Source of the DNA: Dryas octopetala
Taxonomy: Eukaryota > Streptophyta > Magnoliopsida > Rosales > Rosaceae
Assembly (NCBI GenBank): GCA_963921425.1
Contig: OY992838.1
Span: 6,634,001-6,698,000, forward strand
Length of the DNA stretch: 64,000 nt
Direction: 5' to 3'
A program made the translations under genes and the position numbers. The notes under the pieces were generated by a model. The model was not told the origin of the DNA, searched no databases, and saw nothing but the letters and a program-made list of their open reading frames with translations. Positions 46,750 through 58,943 of this stretch are shown in pieces (the first letter of the stretch is position 1; every line of letters begins with the position of its first letter).

Positions 46750-49500
46750 GGGTTTTGTTATCTCATTTATCTGTCAAAAGGAGTTTGAGGAAAAGAGAAA
46801 GGAAGTGGATGTGTGGTGTGAAGAGACTGAAAGTATAGTAGTAAAGCAGGAGGGATGTGTTCTGTCCAAGATGTCATGATAGTTTTTTGTTTTTTTTTTT
46901 GACCATGGAAGATGTCATGATGGTTGAAAGGTCGAGTTCGGCCCTTATATCAGGGAAAGCTGGTAGTACACACCTTGCTAACTCATTCCAAAAGACAATT
47001 AAAAATTGAAAACACGAAGAAGGTTGAGGTCAAAAGTTCGCACCCACCTCAAGTCTCAACTATTGGTACGCTTGTCGCCTTCTTGACAGCGAGTCAGCAG
47101 CGATCCATTTGTCCCATAAAACTTGCATGTCATGTGCCTCACGTGACCTACATCCATTTGTCAAAGTTCACAATTCACAAATGGTATTGTGGTTTGGGAC
47201 CTGGGGTGAGATTTTAATCTTACACTTCTGATTTGACAATTTTTAATTATGTACTCGTGGTTCAATATATTTTTAATCTCATACATTTCGTTAAGATTTT
47301 ACTAAAATTCTACCACGGTGCCAAATATGTGATGGGTAAATTTGTTTTTTCAAGTAATAATTTATCACTTCATGCATTAAATTTTGGAATTTGGTTGCCT
47401 TTTATAATGGATTACATGACGCTTACGTGGTAGAATTTTAATGGAATATTGATTGAATATGTGAGATTGAAAATTAATTGCACCACAAGTGTATAATTAA
47501 AAAAATTTATACCAAACTTAAGACTAAAATTTTACCCAAACCACAAGTACCATTTGTAAAATTTAGCCTAAGTTGTATGCATACGACATTTAACTAATGA
47601 TGTAGGATGAGTCAAATTTTTTGGTATGAATTAACATGTCCAATTCGAGCATCTGAGGTCATTTGTATATTAATTGTTTCTTAGAAAGTGAAAAATTTGA
47701 CAAAGTTAGGTCTGAATTCTACATTTCAACAAGTTTTAAATTTATGTGACAATATGATTCAATTTTCTTTTGGGTGACAATGCCTTTAAAGTTTAGATGG
47801 TATAGATGTAAAAAAAAAAAAAAAAAATTGTTTTTGTTTTTTTTGCTATAGATGTGGTATCTCTATCTGCAACATAAAAGCAGCGTATGGTGAAAAAAAC
47901 ATAAAAGTGGCGTACTTACAAGAATACTTGTGGCAGGGACAAATGTGAAAGGGGCCCAATATCATGTTCATGTTCTTGTTCTTCTTTTTTGAGGATGCCC
48001 AATCGGCCAATCTTTTCCCAAAAAGTATCAGTGACATGACATCACTTATTTATCAGTGTATTTTAATAGAAGTTGCGTAATTGATTTTCAGGGGATAATA
48101 ATTAAAATTTAATTGTAATTAAAGTTCATAAAAAGTGAAACCTTTCCTTTAAGTGATGATGATGGTGATTTTAATATTAAATTACTAGTAACTTTCTGAA
48201 AAATTAGTGATAATAAAATTATACAAAAAGTTTTCCATAAAAGTGCCTTGATAATTTATGAGAGCCATAATGTCTTATTGAAACAACCCATTAAAAACTA
48301 GAGCCAGATTGTACATGTATGTTTGATTGTTTGGTGCACGTTTCTTGAATTGCAATTTTGGAGTTAAGACTTTGGATTGATTTTTTTTTTTTTTTTGTTG
48401 AGAAATTATCAAGTATAATTGAGGTGAAATTATCAAATTATCAAATCCAAGGACTCTAAACCCTACCCAAATTACTCAAATCATTTAAATGGATCATTCA
48501 CCCATTTAAATCCAAAAACCATAGAACTACGTGTAGTTTGATCCTTCAATAGGTACGTAGGCAATCTAAAATATGGGTGCAACCGCAGTCGCAAATGAAT
48601 TTTATTTCAATAGGTCTTTCACCTATTGAAAATCCAAACACTCATAAAGTGATCCGTTGGTTTCATTACAATTGGAATCAAAGGGTATTCCCTTAAGTCA
48701 AGGGATTGTAATTAAGAGATGTACTTCATCTTGAATGGGTCGTACCCAAAATAATAAAACCTTTATTCCTGAAATGAATTTTGGGAGAAATTATGTTGGG
48801 TAATAATATTATTATTTATTTACAATTTTTGTTCAACAGTACGTATTTATTGAAATGGGTGTCTGTGTTCATAAACAAACAGACAAAGAGAGAGATGACC
48901 TAACGTGTGTGTGTGTGTCACACTAGCTATGTCATTCCTTAATTTCCTTATATACATACCAGAAGGATATTATATTTTGATGTATTCTTATAGGAGTTTG
49001 ATATATATGTACACACACAAACATAGCTTTTGAGGTACGTATTTACTATATATAGTGTAACTATTTAATCTATATACCATATAGATCAATTTAGGGGTTC
49101 ACATGAATTGGTTTTGTTGTTTTCTCCTTTTTGTTGACATGTGTCACCTGTTCACCATAATAATAATGTTTACCACCACTTTTTTGTGGTGAGCAAAAAT
49201 AGACTTGGCATATATCACATATACATGGCTCAATTTGGAAAAGAAAAAGGAAATGGGAAAAAGAAAATCAATAAAAATAAATATTCCAAATTTTCTAAAG
49301 CTATCGAATTCATCATGAAATAGCCAATCACCATTGGTTTAGTGGTGGTACTAAGTTTCCTCTGCAAAAAAAATTTATCCCAAAAAATAAGAGAAAAATT
49401 GAAATAAATTTAAAAGTTATTAAATTGAAATAGCATCTAATTTTTGTTAAATGTTGGGTTGTCTTATATATATGTTTTTAAGTTTCTTATTGAATAAAGC
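46750..49500. other. Intergenic, no supported gene
   Basis: AT-rich. Includes an A tract at about 47811-47827 and several poly-T tracts. The ORFs of 60-97 codons here show no family features. Confidence 0.55.
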
Positions 49501-49504
49501 CAAG

Positions 49505-50145
49505 ATGTTAAAGGCTAAAGGCAAAATTTAGCTTTTGTTTTTAGCCAAATGCATAAATTTATACATTATTAGAGGCAAAAGGCAAAAATTCACATATTTA
49601 ATTTTTTAAGTGTATTCATATATATTCATATAAATTAATATAGTTTAATAATTATATTATTGTAATTATTGAATATATTTAAATATTATTATTTAAATAT
49701 CCATTTAATTATTTTTTTCATTTGTTTATTGGCTGGTGGCAATTAAAAAAAAAACAAAAGGCAGCATTCGTGAACAGTGGCAATTGTCACAAATTTGAAC
49801 ATTGGTGCCATGTGTCGGAAATTGATAGGTGGGCTTTAAAAAATAAAAATAACAATTGGAAAAGCTTTTTTTGGGCCAGCATACATGAAGACAAAAGGGA
49901 CCCGCCTATCCAATCCGCACGTGACACCTAGACTCCACTTGAGGTGCTGCCACCAGCTTTTTCTCCATGCGGGCTCCACAATTCCTTGACTTCCATGAGA
50001 GCAATAACAAAATTTTGGATTAAATTTAACTTAAAATCTTGCCAAGGCATGAATTGCCTTGCATTTGATCTAGTAAGGTAGAAATTTTTTCACATTTTGA
50101 GCTAAATCTTGCCTTTAATATTTAGCTTAGCAATATACATGCTCT
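49505..50145. mobile_element. Possible MITE with AAAGGCAAAATTTAGCTTTT-like ends
   Basis: Left 'aaaggcaaaatttagctttt' (about 49520) and right, inverted, 'aaaggcaagatttagctcaa' (about 50118-50099) are imperfect inverted repeats about 0.6 kb apart. The inner sequence around 49720-49990 is less AT-rich. Boundaries and target duplication could not be set. Confidence 0.4.
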
Positions 50146-51352
50146 AATGAATCTAAAGTTAATAACTAAAAACAAAATCAAAGTCCAAAATGACAATATA
50201 ATTTTCTAAATGTGTTTTTATTAGTACAATTTTTGAAAAGTTTTAATGGATGGACTGAGCTGTCCAAGAACCCAAAACCCAAATAATATTCTAGGACTTA
50301 GCTTGCCGACTTAGAATATTTTAATAATGAATGAGTATTCAGTTATTAACAAATAATGAAAATAATGAATGAGTAAGGAAGAGGAAAGATTCTGTCAAAA
50401 AAAAAAAAAATAATAGAAATAATTCTGTTCTCAATCAGTTTATCACACCAATTCCAAGTCAGCACTACTAAAATAAGTTATAATGTCAACTAAGGCCCTG
50501 GTTAGCTACTGTAATGGCACTGTACAAATCTTTCAGGATATCCAATATCAACTTTTTTTTTGGGGTATCATTCAATATCAACTTTAAATCAAAATTATAT
50601 ATTATATTGGATTTGTTAATTCCATTGGTAAGATTGAATTAGTAACATGGCACATGCAATCTAGTCAATGTCATTCTTGGTGAAATAAGCACCTTTTTTT
50701 GGGGGGGAAAAAAAAAGGAAGATGAAGAAGAATGTTACACTTTTGAAGAAAGGTCCTTTTGTTTAATTGTCCTTTTGTTTATCAGCTTTATCTGCAAGCC
50801 TATACGTATAGGTGGCCTAAATTACAGAATAATGATATTAAACGAGTAGTGTGCTACTACTAATGACTTGTTTAAGATCTGATTCATTTAGAATAAACGA
50901 ATTAACGACATACATTGAGGAACAATATCATCCAAGAGTTCTTACATCCACACCCGGGTTTTGTTTTTTTCACCCTTGGTCTAGACTCATTTATGCTAAT
51001 TCTATACAAAAAAAATTTATGCATAAAGGATTATCATATATGATTTCAGATTCTCGTATAGGATCCTATTTAGACAAACTTCCTATATATAATTAATCTA
51101 AAGAATTTTCATATAGGATCATATCCAGATTAAGTGTAGATGTTCAGGTGTGGATGCGAGAATCACCTCAATATCATATTGGTGCAAAGATATATATGTT
51201 AAAAAGAAAATTTTCATTGTTAAATTAATTAAAACACAACTTGCAAAATTCATATCAGACTCCATATACGCACACTAACTAAGTTCTTGGGGTTTCGGCA
51301 AACCAAGCATCAAAACTTCAAATGATGGAATGTGATTTGTAATTCACATGAT
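50146..51352. other. Intergenic, 3' side of the PDR remnant
   Basis: AT-rich with no coding region. The last part (about 51240-51357) is the pre-insertion neighbour of the second PDR remnant, i.e. its 3' flank, now separated from it by the copia element. Confidence 0.5.
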
Positions 51353-51357
51353 GTATG

Positions 51358-51928
51358 TGATGGAAAATTTGTTGGAGTTCTTGTGAGTTGTGGCTGCTGA
51401 AAGGATGATAGAAACTTGCTTCAAGGCACGTTGAACAGCGCTTTCTTTCAGACAATATTTGCCCCCACTTCTTGTGTGTAGAGGGATTTGCAAATATGCC
51501 TTGTGGATACAATGAAGCCTAGTAACACTATTGTTTGTTAATGTCCTACACAACCAAAAACAAACCAAACACACAAATGGATATAACAAGAATACTCAAG
51601 TTTCACAAAGAACTAAAACTGCAGAAATTAGTTCTTTGTATTTGATTTGGTGAAAAGATGGAGAATGAGATAATAGTTGTTTTTTCTGTAAAAAATTATG
51701 TAGAGAACTTCTCTTTTTATAATGAATCCAATGTGCCCTTTCTGAAATGGTATAGCAACCATTCATTTGAAATATTTATTCAAGAGGTATGATACCATTT
51801 GAATCATACATTTTCATGAAAGGTTATGACTCTATGAATATAAAACATCTCTACAGAAAGTTTAGTAACCTTTCCCAAAGGACACATTGATTCAATTCAA
51901 ATTACAAATATTTGAAAATTATCTAACA
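51358..51928 (-). repeat. Copia 3' LTR
   Basis: 571 bp. In element sense it begins TGTTAGATAATTTTC and ends TTTTCCATCA. A TATAAAAAG-like box lies on the minus strand at about 51713-51722. Next to its start, inside the element, is the purine tract 'aatggtggaggat' (about 51929-51941), the likely plus-strand primer site. Confidence 0.93.
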
Positions 51929-52521
51929 ATCCTCCACCATTTTCAAAATATAAAACGACTCAAATTTTAAAAACATTTAAAAACTTACTTGAGCAATTTC
52001 TTGAAAGCGTTGTGCATAAATTAAAGTGTTTTTTGGACTTGAACTTTAACTTAGTGAAAACATATCAAAGTTAATCAAGATAGAGAAGTAGCATTGCTTT
52101 GAACTTTCGATCTTATATGATTAACCGGACATATTTCACACACAAAACTTTGCAACCCCTTTTGTGTGTTTATAAACCGACACGTGGATTGGCCTTGTGT
52201 CTATACCCACTTTCATGCGTGCTCTAGTGACAAGTCCTTGTCTCATAGGAAGCGGCACCACCTCCTACACGCATATAGGTAGACATGTAGTACCCCTGTA
52301 ACTCAAGTACTTTCAGTCATATCTATTAAAAGTTGTAACTCACCCTCTTTCATACATTACAGGTACCAAGCACTTTAACCTTGGATGGAAAAATAATTAG
52401 AGTGTGTCATTCAAAATGACAACACTAAATGCTTGCGATTACAATCATATGATGTACTTTGCTCATTGAACTCAAAGACTTGATGTTTCAAGAGTTCGAG
52501 TTGAGTTTCCACCATTGGTAA

Positions 52522-55500
52522 TCATATAGGAGTGGACTTTAACCCCATCCCTTTTGATGTCTTCCACACCATATCCCTTGCAAGTCCTTTGGTTAATGGA
52601 TCAGCCAAGTTTTCACATGATCTTACAAAATTGATGGTTATAACTCCATCAGTAATCATTTGCCTCACAGAACTATGCCTTAGGCCAATATGCCTAGATT
52701 TACCATTATAAACTTGACAATAAGCCCTTGATAGTGTTGCTTGACTATCACAATGAATAGAGATAGGAGGCATTGGTTTAGACCAAACTGGAATCTCTAT
52801 TAATAAGTTTCTTAACCATTCGGCTTCTTTACTACAAGAAGCCAAGGCTACAAATTCGGCTGCCATGGTGGAGTCCGATATGCATATTTGTTTCTTTGAA
52901 CCCCAAGATATGGCTCCTCCACCGAGTAAAAAAATCCAGCCACTTGTAGACTTATGATCTTCAAAATCATTTATCCAATTGACATCAGTATATCCTTCTA
53001 ATACATTAGGATATCCACTATACCAAATTCCATAATCCAAAGTACCCTTTAGATATTTAAATATTCTTGTAATTGCATTCCAATGCAATTCACTAGGACA
53101 ACAAGTAAATCTACTTAGTTTACTCACTGCGAATGCAATATCCGGCCTAGTACATATCATTGCATACATTAAACAACCAATCATTTTAGAATATTCTGAT
53201 TGATTCACAGCCCTACCTTTGTTAGGATATAACTTTATATTTGGATCAAAAGGTGTTGATACTGGATTTGAATCAAAGAAATTGAATCTCTTTAGTATCT
53301 TTTCTATGTAATGTGATTGTGTCAACATCAATCCATCATTACATCTTTTGATTCTCATGCCAAGAATTACATCGGCGCTGCCCATATCTTTCATATCAAA
53401 GCTTGATGACAAAAATTCTTTTGTTTTGTTTATAGATTCCATATCCGTTCCAAAGATTAACATGTCATCCACATACAAGCAAATAATTACTCCTTTATCT
53501 TTTTGGAACTTACTATAAACGCATTTGTCTGATTCCTGTATCCTAAAACCATTGGATACAATCACTTTATCAAACTTTTCATGCCACTGCTTTGGCGCTT
53601 GTTTTAAACCATATAATGATTTAACCAATTTACATACCTTGTGTTCTTGTCCAGTCATGACAAAACCTTCGGGTTGGTTCATGTAAATTTCTTCATCCAA
53701 TTCACCATTTAGGAATGCAGTTTTAACATCCATTTGGTGAATCTCAAATTTGTATATAGATGCTAATGCAATTAGCATTCTTATAGTTGCGGTTCTTGCA
53801 ACTGGAGCATAGGTATCGAAGTAGTCTATGCCTTCTTTTTGTGTAAAGCCTTTGGCAACTAACCTTGCCTTGAACTTGTCAATAGTTCCATCTACTTTCA
53901 TTGTCTTTTTGAAAATCCATTTACACCCTATAGGTTTTGAACCAGGGGGTAAATCAACCAACTTCCATGTTTGGTTTCCCATGATCGAGTCCATCTCATC
54001 ATTTATTGCTTCCTTCCAGAAAGCAGAGTCTTGAGATTTCATGGCTTCCTCAAATGTTAGAGGATCTGACTCTACACTTGGTGTAATCATAGTTTGTTTA
54101 CTATGAGAGTCTCTTGTACCTTCGACAAGGTACACGATAAAATCTGGACCAAAGGATTTTTCAGTCCTTCTTCTTTTGCTCCTTCTAGGTTCAAAAGATT
54201 CTTTATTATCAATTGGTGGTGTTTCAGTTGATGGTGTTTCAGAAAGATTTGGTAAAATATTTCCATTCCTTTGTGGATCCTCCACCACTTCATTCGTATC
54301 CTTTAAAATAGACATGAATCTATTTTCACAAAATTCAGCATCTCTAGATTCAATCACGGTATTGACCCCTATGGAGTCATTAGGTTCTATGACAAGAAAC
54401 CTATAGCCTTTGCTATGTGTTGCATATCCCAAAAATATGCATTCAATAGCTTTAGGTCCTAACTTCTTTATTTTTGGTTCGGGTAACCTTACGATTGCTC
54501 TACACCCCTAAACTCTAAGATAACTTAGATTTGGTTTTCTTTTGAACCATAGTTCATATGGTGTGACCTTTAGTTTCTTGGTAGGAACTCTATTCAAGAG
54601 ATGGCATGCCGTTAGCATTGCCTCTCCCCAATAACCTTTACTAAGGTTTGAATTCAACATCATGGCGTTAACCATTTCCACAAGAGTCCTATTTTTCCTT
54701 TCTGCCACACCGTTTTGTTGTGGTGTATACGCAATAGAAGTTTCATGCACAATTCCAACGGATTCACAATAAGATGGAAAATGAAATTCTCCACCTCTAT
54801 CAGATCTAAGATACTTGATTTTTGTTTCACAAAGGTTTTCTACTTCATTCTTAAAAATCTTAAATTTTTCTAACACTTCATCCTTAGTATGCATAAGATA
54901 AACATAGCAAAACCTACTAAAATCATCTATAAAAGTAACGAAATATTTCTTATTTCCTCTTGTGGGTGTACTATGCAGATCACAAACATCACTATAAAAA
55001 AGTTGCAATAAAGTAGAAGTTCTTTCTATCTTAGGAAAAGATTTTATAGTAATCTTGGTATGCAAACATGTAACACACTTATCATTCAAATCATTCACAT
55101 GCTTTGGAATCAAATCAAGATTAGACATATCATTTATCTTTTTAATATTAACATGACCTAATCTATTATGCCATAAAGATAACGAATCAAGCATATAAAC
55201 AGAACCAATAGAAATTTTATTGAGATTGAGTTTGAACATTCCATTATACATATAACCTTTTCCAACAAAGGTCCCACCCTTGGTCAAGATAAATTTATCT
55301 GACTCAAATACTAACTTAAACCCAAATTTGTTGAGGAGACTTCCAGAAACCAGATTCTTTCTAACATCTGGAACATGATAAACATCATTGAGAGTAAGCA
55401 CCTTTCTGGATGTAAACTCTAGTTCTATGTGCCTTTTCCCTTAATAACAGCAGTAGAAGCATTTCCCATGTAGAGAACATCGGCTTCCTCATTAGGCACA

Positions 55501-56435
55501 TAAGTCTTGAACATTTTCTTGTCCATGCACACATGCTTGGTTGCCCCAGAATCGACCCACCAAGCATCATTGTCTTCCATCATATTGATTTCAGAAATCA
55601 TAGCAACAAATTTGTCTTTAGAGTTTGACTCTTGTTGTTTCTTGAGATGGCGACAGTCTCTCTTGAAATGGCCTGGTTTACCACAATGGAAACAACTCCC
55701 TTTCGTCTTCTTTGTGTTGTGGTGGTCTTTGTTGAAATTTCCCTTCCTCTTTTTGTTCCCTTGGTGGTTGTTGGATTGTTTAGATCCATTCTCTATCATA
55801 TGAACCTTTGAGGATGAACCATCATCAACTTTCTCTCGGACCCTACACTCTTCCTCAATCCGAAGGTGTTGTCCCAATTGTTCTATGGTGAAATCCTCCT
55901 TCTTGTGTTTGAGGTTCTTCTTGTATTCCTTCTATGAAGATGGTAATTTCTCCATAATAGCAGAAACAAGGATAGACTCATCCATAGACATTTTGTATTG
56001 AGAAAGTTGGTTATGCATGTGTATAATCTCATGAAATTGCTCAATAACATTTCTATCATCAGTCATTTTATAATTGAAGAACTTTGAAACAAGGAATTTC
56101 TTACTTGTTGCGTCTTCAGTCATGTATTTAACCTCAAGTGCATCCCAAATTTCCTTAGAGCTCTCCATCTCATGGTAGATGTCAAACAAGGCATCGGTCA
56201 TAGCATTGCAGATGTGTCCCTTGCAGATGTAGTCGTCTTGATCCCACTTGATACGTTCACGTTGGGCAGCAATGGACTCATCATCATTTTCCTCAGGCCT
56301 TGGAGTAGTCAGCACATATACCACTTTCAAACTTGTAAGAAGAAAGTGTAGCTTCTTCTGCCAACGTCTGAAATTCCCTCCTTCAAACCTCTCAAGCTTC
56401 ACGAAATTAGAAGTAAAATCCTTCATGGATGACAT
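52522..56435 (-). pseudogene. Copia gag-pol polyprotein, three breaks
   Basis: The start is the ATG at 56433-56435. In order: Gag (UBN2-like), zinc knuckle 'CFHCGKPGHFKRDC' (about 55690), protease active site 'WWVDSGATKH' (about 55570), GAG-pre-integrase 'LWHNRLGHVN', integrase with 'TFIDDFSRFCYVY', 'LRSDRGGEFHF' and 'PQQNGVAERKNRTL', RT with 'TAFLNGELDEEIYM' and the YVDD box 'ICLYVDDMLIFGT', and RNase H ('GYTDVNWINDFEDHKSTSG', 'STMAAEFVALASCSKEA'). Breaks: TAG at 55932-55934 in Gag, a one-base frameshift at about 55426, and TAG at 54508-54510 after the integrase. Both TAG codons lie where the family has Trp, and the frame is open on both sides. Otherwise full length, so it is recently inactive. 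Confidence 0.95.
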
Positions 56436-56463
56436 AGCCACAGCAGATATATTGTCTGCAAAT

Positions 56464-57028
56464 TGATGGAAAAATTGTTGGAGTTCTTGTGAGTTGTGGC
56501 TGCTGAAAGGATGATAGAAACTTGCTTCAAGGCACGTTGAACAACGCTTTCTTTCAGACAATATTTGCCCCCACTTCTTGTGTGTAGAGGGATTTGCAAA
56601 TATGCCTTGTGGATACAATGAAGCCTAGTAACACTATTGTTTGTTAATGTCCTACACAACCAAAAACAAACCAAACACACAAATGGATATAACAAGAATA
56701 CTCAAGTTTCACAAAGAACTAAAACTGCAGAAATTAGTTCTTTGTATTTGAGTTGGTATGAAGAATGAGATAATAGTTGTTTTTTCTATAAAAAATTATG
56801 TAGAGAACTTCTCTTTTTATAATGAATCCAATATGCCCTTTCTGAAATGGTATAGCAACCATTCATTTGAAATATTTATTCAAGAGGTATGATACCATTT
56901 GAATCATACATTTTCATGAAAGGTTATGACTCTATGAATATAAAACATCTCTACAGAAAGTTTAGTAACCTTTCCCAAAGGACACATTGATTCAATTCAA
57001 ATTACAAATATTTGAAAATTATCTAACA
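56464..57028 (-). repeat. Copia 5' LTR
   Basis: 565 bp, about 98-99% identical by eye to the 3' LTR. In element sense it runs from 57028 (TGTTAGATAA) to 56464 (CCATCA). The ORF that starts inside it (56618) runs into gag, but its LTR part is not gag. Confidence 0.93.
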
Positions 57029-57033
57029 GTATG

Positions 57034-57300
57034 ACATTCTCAATTTTCTCATCATCTCTTTTGGAATTTAAATACCTTGATTGATAAGGCAAACATGAAC
57101 CCAAAGAGCACTGAAAACCCAACAATTCTAATTGCAACAACTCCCACAAAGTTCTTTCTGTACTTAAAAATTTAAAATAACTCCTTAATTACAGAGTCTG
57201 CCACAGTTTCACCTGTATCAAATGTGTCTTTTATGTCTTCAAACTGTGAAGCAACCAGTCCATACAAATCACTTTCCCTTATCATACATACTCCAATAAA
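57034..57300 (-). pseudogene. Last-exon remnant of a second PDR/ABCG transporter
   Basis: The minus-strand translation matches the last exon of the transporter at 39607-46279: 'GLVASQFEDIKDTFDTGE', 'VGVVAIRIVGFSVLFGFMFA', 'FKFQKR' correspond in order to its '[17 protein letters not shown]', '[20 protein letters not shown]', 'FNFQRR'. A TAA interrupts it at about 57180, before 'FKYRKNF'. It stops abruptly near 57300; a short unrelated stretch precedes the Tat element at 57378. The rest of the gene may lie beyond 64 kb, on the other side of the Tat element, or be lost. The copia element inserted just 3' of it. Confidence 0.85.
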
Positions 57301-57377
57301 TTGTTGGCTCTAAAATTCATATGGTAATAATGCTGTACGTTTTCCAGCCACCCTTTTGTAGGACATGTAATATGTAT

Positions 57378-58438
57378 TGTTGATGCAAATTCTCGTAAGG
57401 TAGATGTAACAACTTAGAATAGCTGATCTGGCTAATCAGATGCTTTGCTGGATGATGAAGTGGATGTTGGCTGAGATCTTCCTGCAAAAGAAACAAGATC
57501 AAAGGAGATGGACCGGTGTGGTACCAGCCAAACACGCTCCGATGATGAAATCAGTGATGGTGTTTGATGGTGGATGAGGAAGAACAGAGGATGAACTTGG
57601 GAGAATAGGAAGAACAAGGCAAATGTTCTGGGTTATTCTCAGCAAGTTGGGTAAGCTCTTTGGTGAGTGGGAATTTTTGTGTGAGTGTTTGTGAGTAGAT
57701 TCGTAGATCCTCATTTTGTGCATATATGGTGCCTTATATAGGCAAAGGAAGACTTAATGAATAAGTTACCTGCATGTGAATGAATGGTTGCCAGAGACCC
57801 ATGCACCTGGTCAGACCTAGTTGCATGCTCAGCTGCTTACTTCCTCAGCATTCAATGCTGCATTGAATGCCCTATTAAATGCAAGGTTGGAAGGTTCAGG
57901 CAAACTGCCCCAGTAGTCATGAATGCAGACTGGATATTCTATCTGTCAGAAGATTTGTGTCAGGTGCATTTAAGTGTGGCGGTTCGTCCCAGCATGATCT
58001 TCCCGGGAATGGCGGCGGAGTGCCGAGCCGAGCCGATACGAACACATGTTTCTTATGCGTAGACATGAAGTCCATGTGTGGTCGGATCAGAAATGGGATT
58101 CCAGACCGAGCCGGTCCAGTAGACGGGGGTCTTTCCGAGCCCTAACTGGTTGACGCCAGAACTCGGATGGAGACCGTCCCCTGTGCCGAGCCGAGCCGAA
58201 CTGGGATGACCGTGGAAAGATGGACACTCGATCCCTTGGAAGATCATCGGTTCGGCTCGGACCGAACATGGTGGGCCCGGCGTAGAAACTCGGTCTGAGC
58301 TGGCAGAGGAAATGCTGATCAGTGATGATGTGGAGGTCAAAGTTTGAACACAGAGAGTCAACTCCGAGGTGGGTGTTGACCAGTCACGTGTCGAGCCGTG
58401 ATTGGCTGTTCGGATAGATGTGGATTTTCCCACAAACA
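57378..58438 (-). repeat. 3' LTR of the Tat element
   Basis: 1061 bp, TGTTTGTGGG to GCATCAACA in element sense, the same ends and content as the solo LTR at 8526-9589. TATATAAG lies at 57733-57740 (minus). The purine tract 'gctgggggactcc' (58439-58451, minus) abuts its start, as expected of the plus-strand primer site at a 3' LTR. The ORFs at 57432-58145 and 58053-58433 are LTR sequence. Confidence 0.93.
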
Positions 58439-58744
58439 GGAGTCCCCCAGCTTCCGATCCGAGCGAGCAGTGGTGGATTGGAAGTTGGAGTGTAAGGACA
58501 ATCCCAAAGATGGCATGTCGCTTGATCCGAGCCGAACCCTACAAACCCATGTTCCCGAAGATCCGAACACATGACGACTTGTGATTGGTCAAAATATCTC
58601 AGGGACAGATGAAGGGACGCTTGATTTCTGCATGGGGGAACGTAAGGGTCACCTCAATTATGGGTGTTTTTGAATGCTTGACAGGTGTCAAGATCTGGCA
58701 TTTGAAGCGCCAGAAATGAAGGGCTGAGATCGGTTTGCATGGGG

Positions 58745-58750
58745 GTATAA
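58745..58750 (+). promoter_or_regulatory. Candidate TATA box of the antisense gene
   Basis: TATAAG in 'gggggtataagttgg', followed by a CT-rich stretch (about 58760-58830) typical of plant transcription start regions, and about 200 bp upstream of the inferred 5' UTR intron. Confidence 0.4.
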
Positions 58751-58943
58751 GTTGGTAGTTTCTCTCTCTTCCTCTTCACTTTCCCACTTCCAGTTTTTTT
58801 CTGAAACTCTCTCTCTCCCCGCAAATCTCTCTCTCTTCCCCGCGACTTGAGTGGTGGTCCGACCGTGATTCTGACTAGGCACGGTTGTTGGCAAGGTGGT
58901 TCCGAGTGGATAGGGGGCGGAGAGTTTGGCCGGACAAAAACCA

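Larger units (their letters stand above)
51358..57028 (-). mobile_element. Complete copia LTR retrotransposon, 5.67 kb, TSD GTATG
   Basis: Two LTRs bound gag-pol on the minus strand, and a perfect 5-bp duplication GTATG flanks the whole (51353-51357 and 57029-57033). The order gag, protease, integrase, RT, RNase H marks the Ty1/copia superfamily. The LTRs differ by about five substitutions and one short indel, so insertion is recent. Three changes break the polyprotein. I see no standard initiator-Met primer-binding site (TGGTATCAGAGC) next to the 5' LTR. Confidence 0.95.

Noticed and set aside
57034-57300. Possible functional small PDR-like gene
   Set aside because: It matches only the last exon of a large transporter and has an internal TAA.
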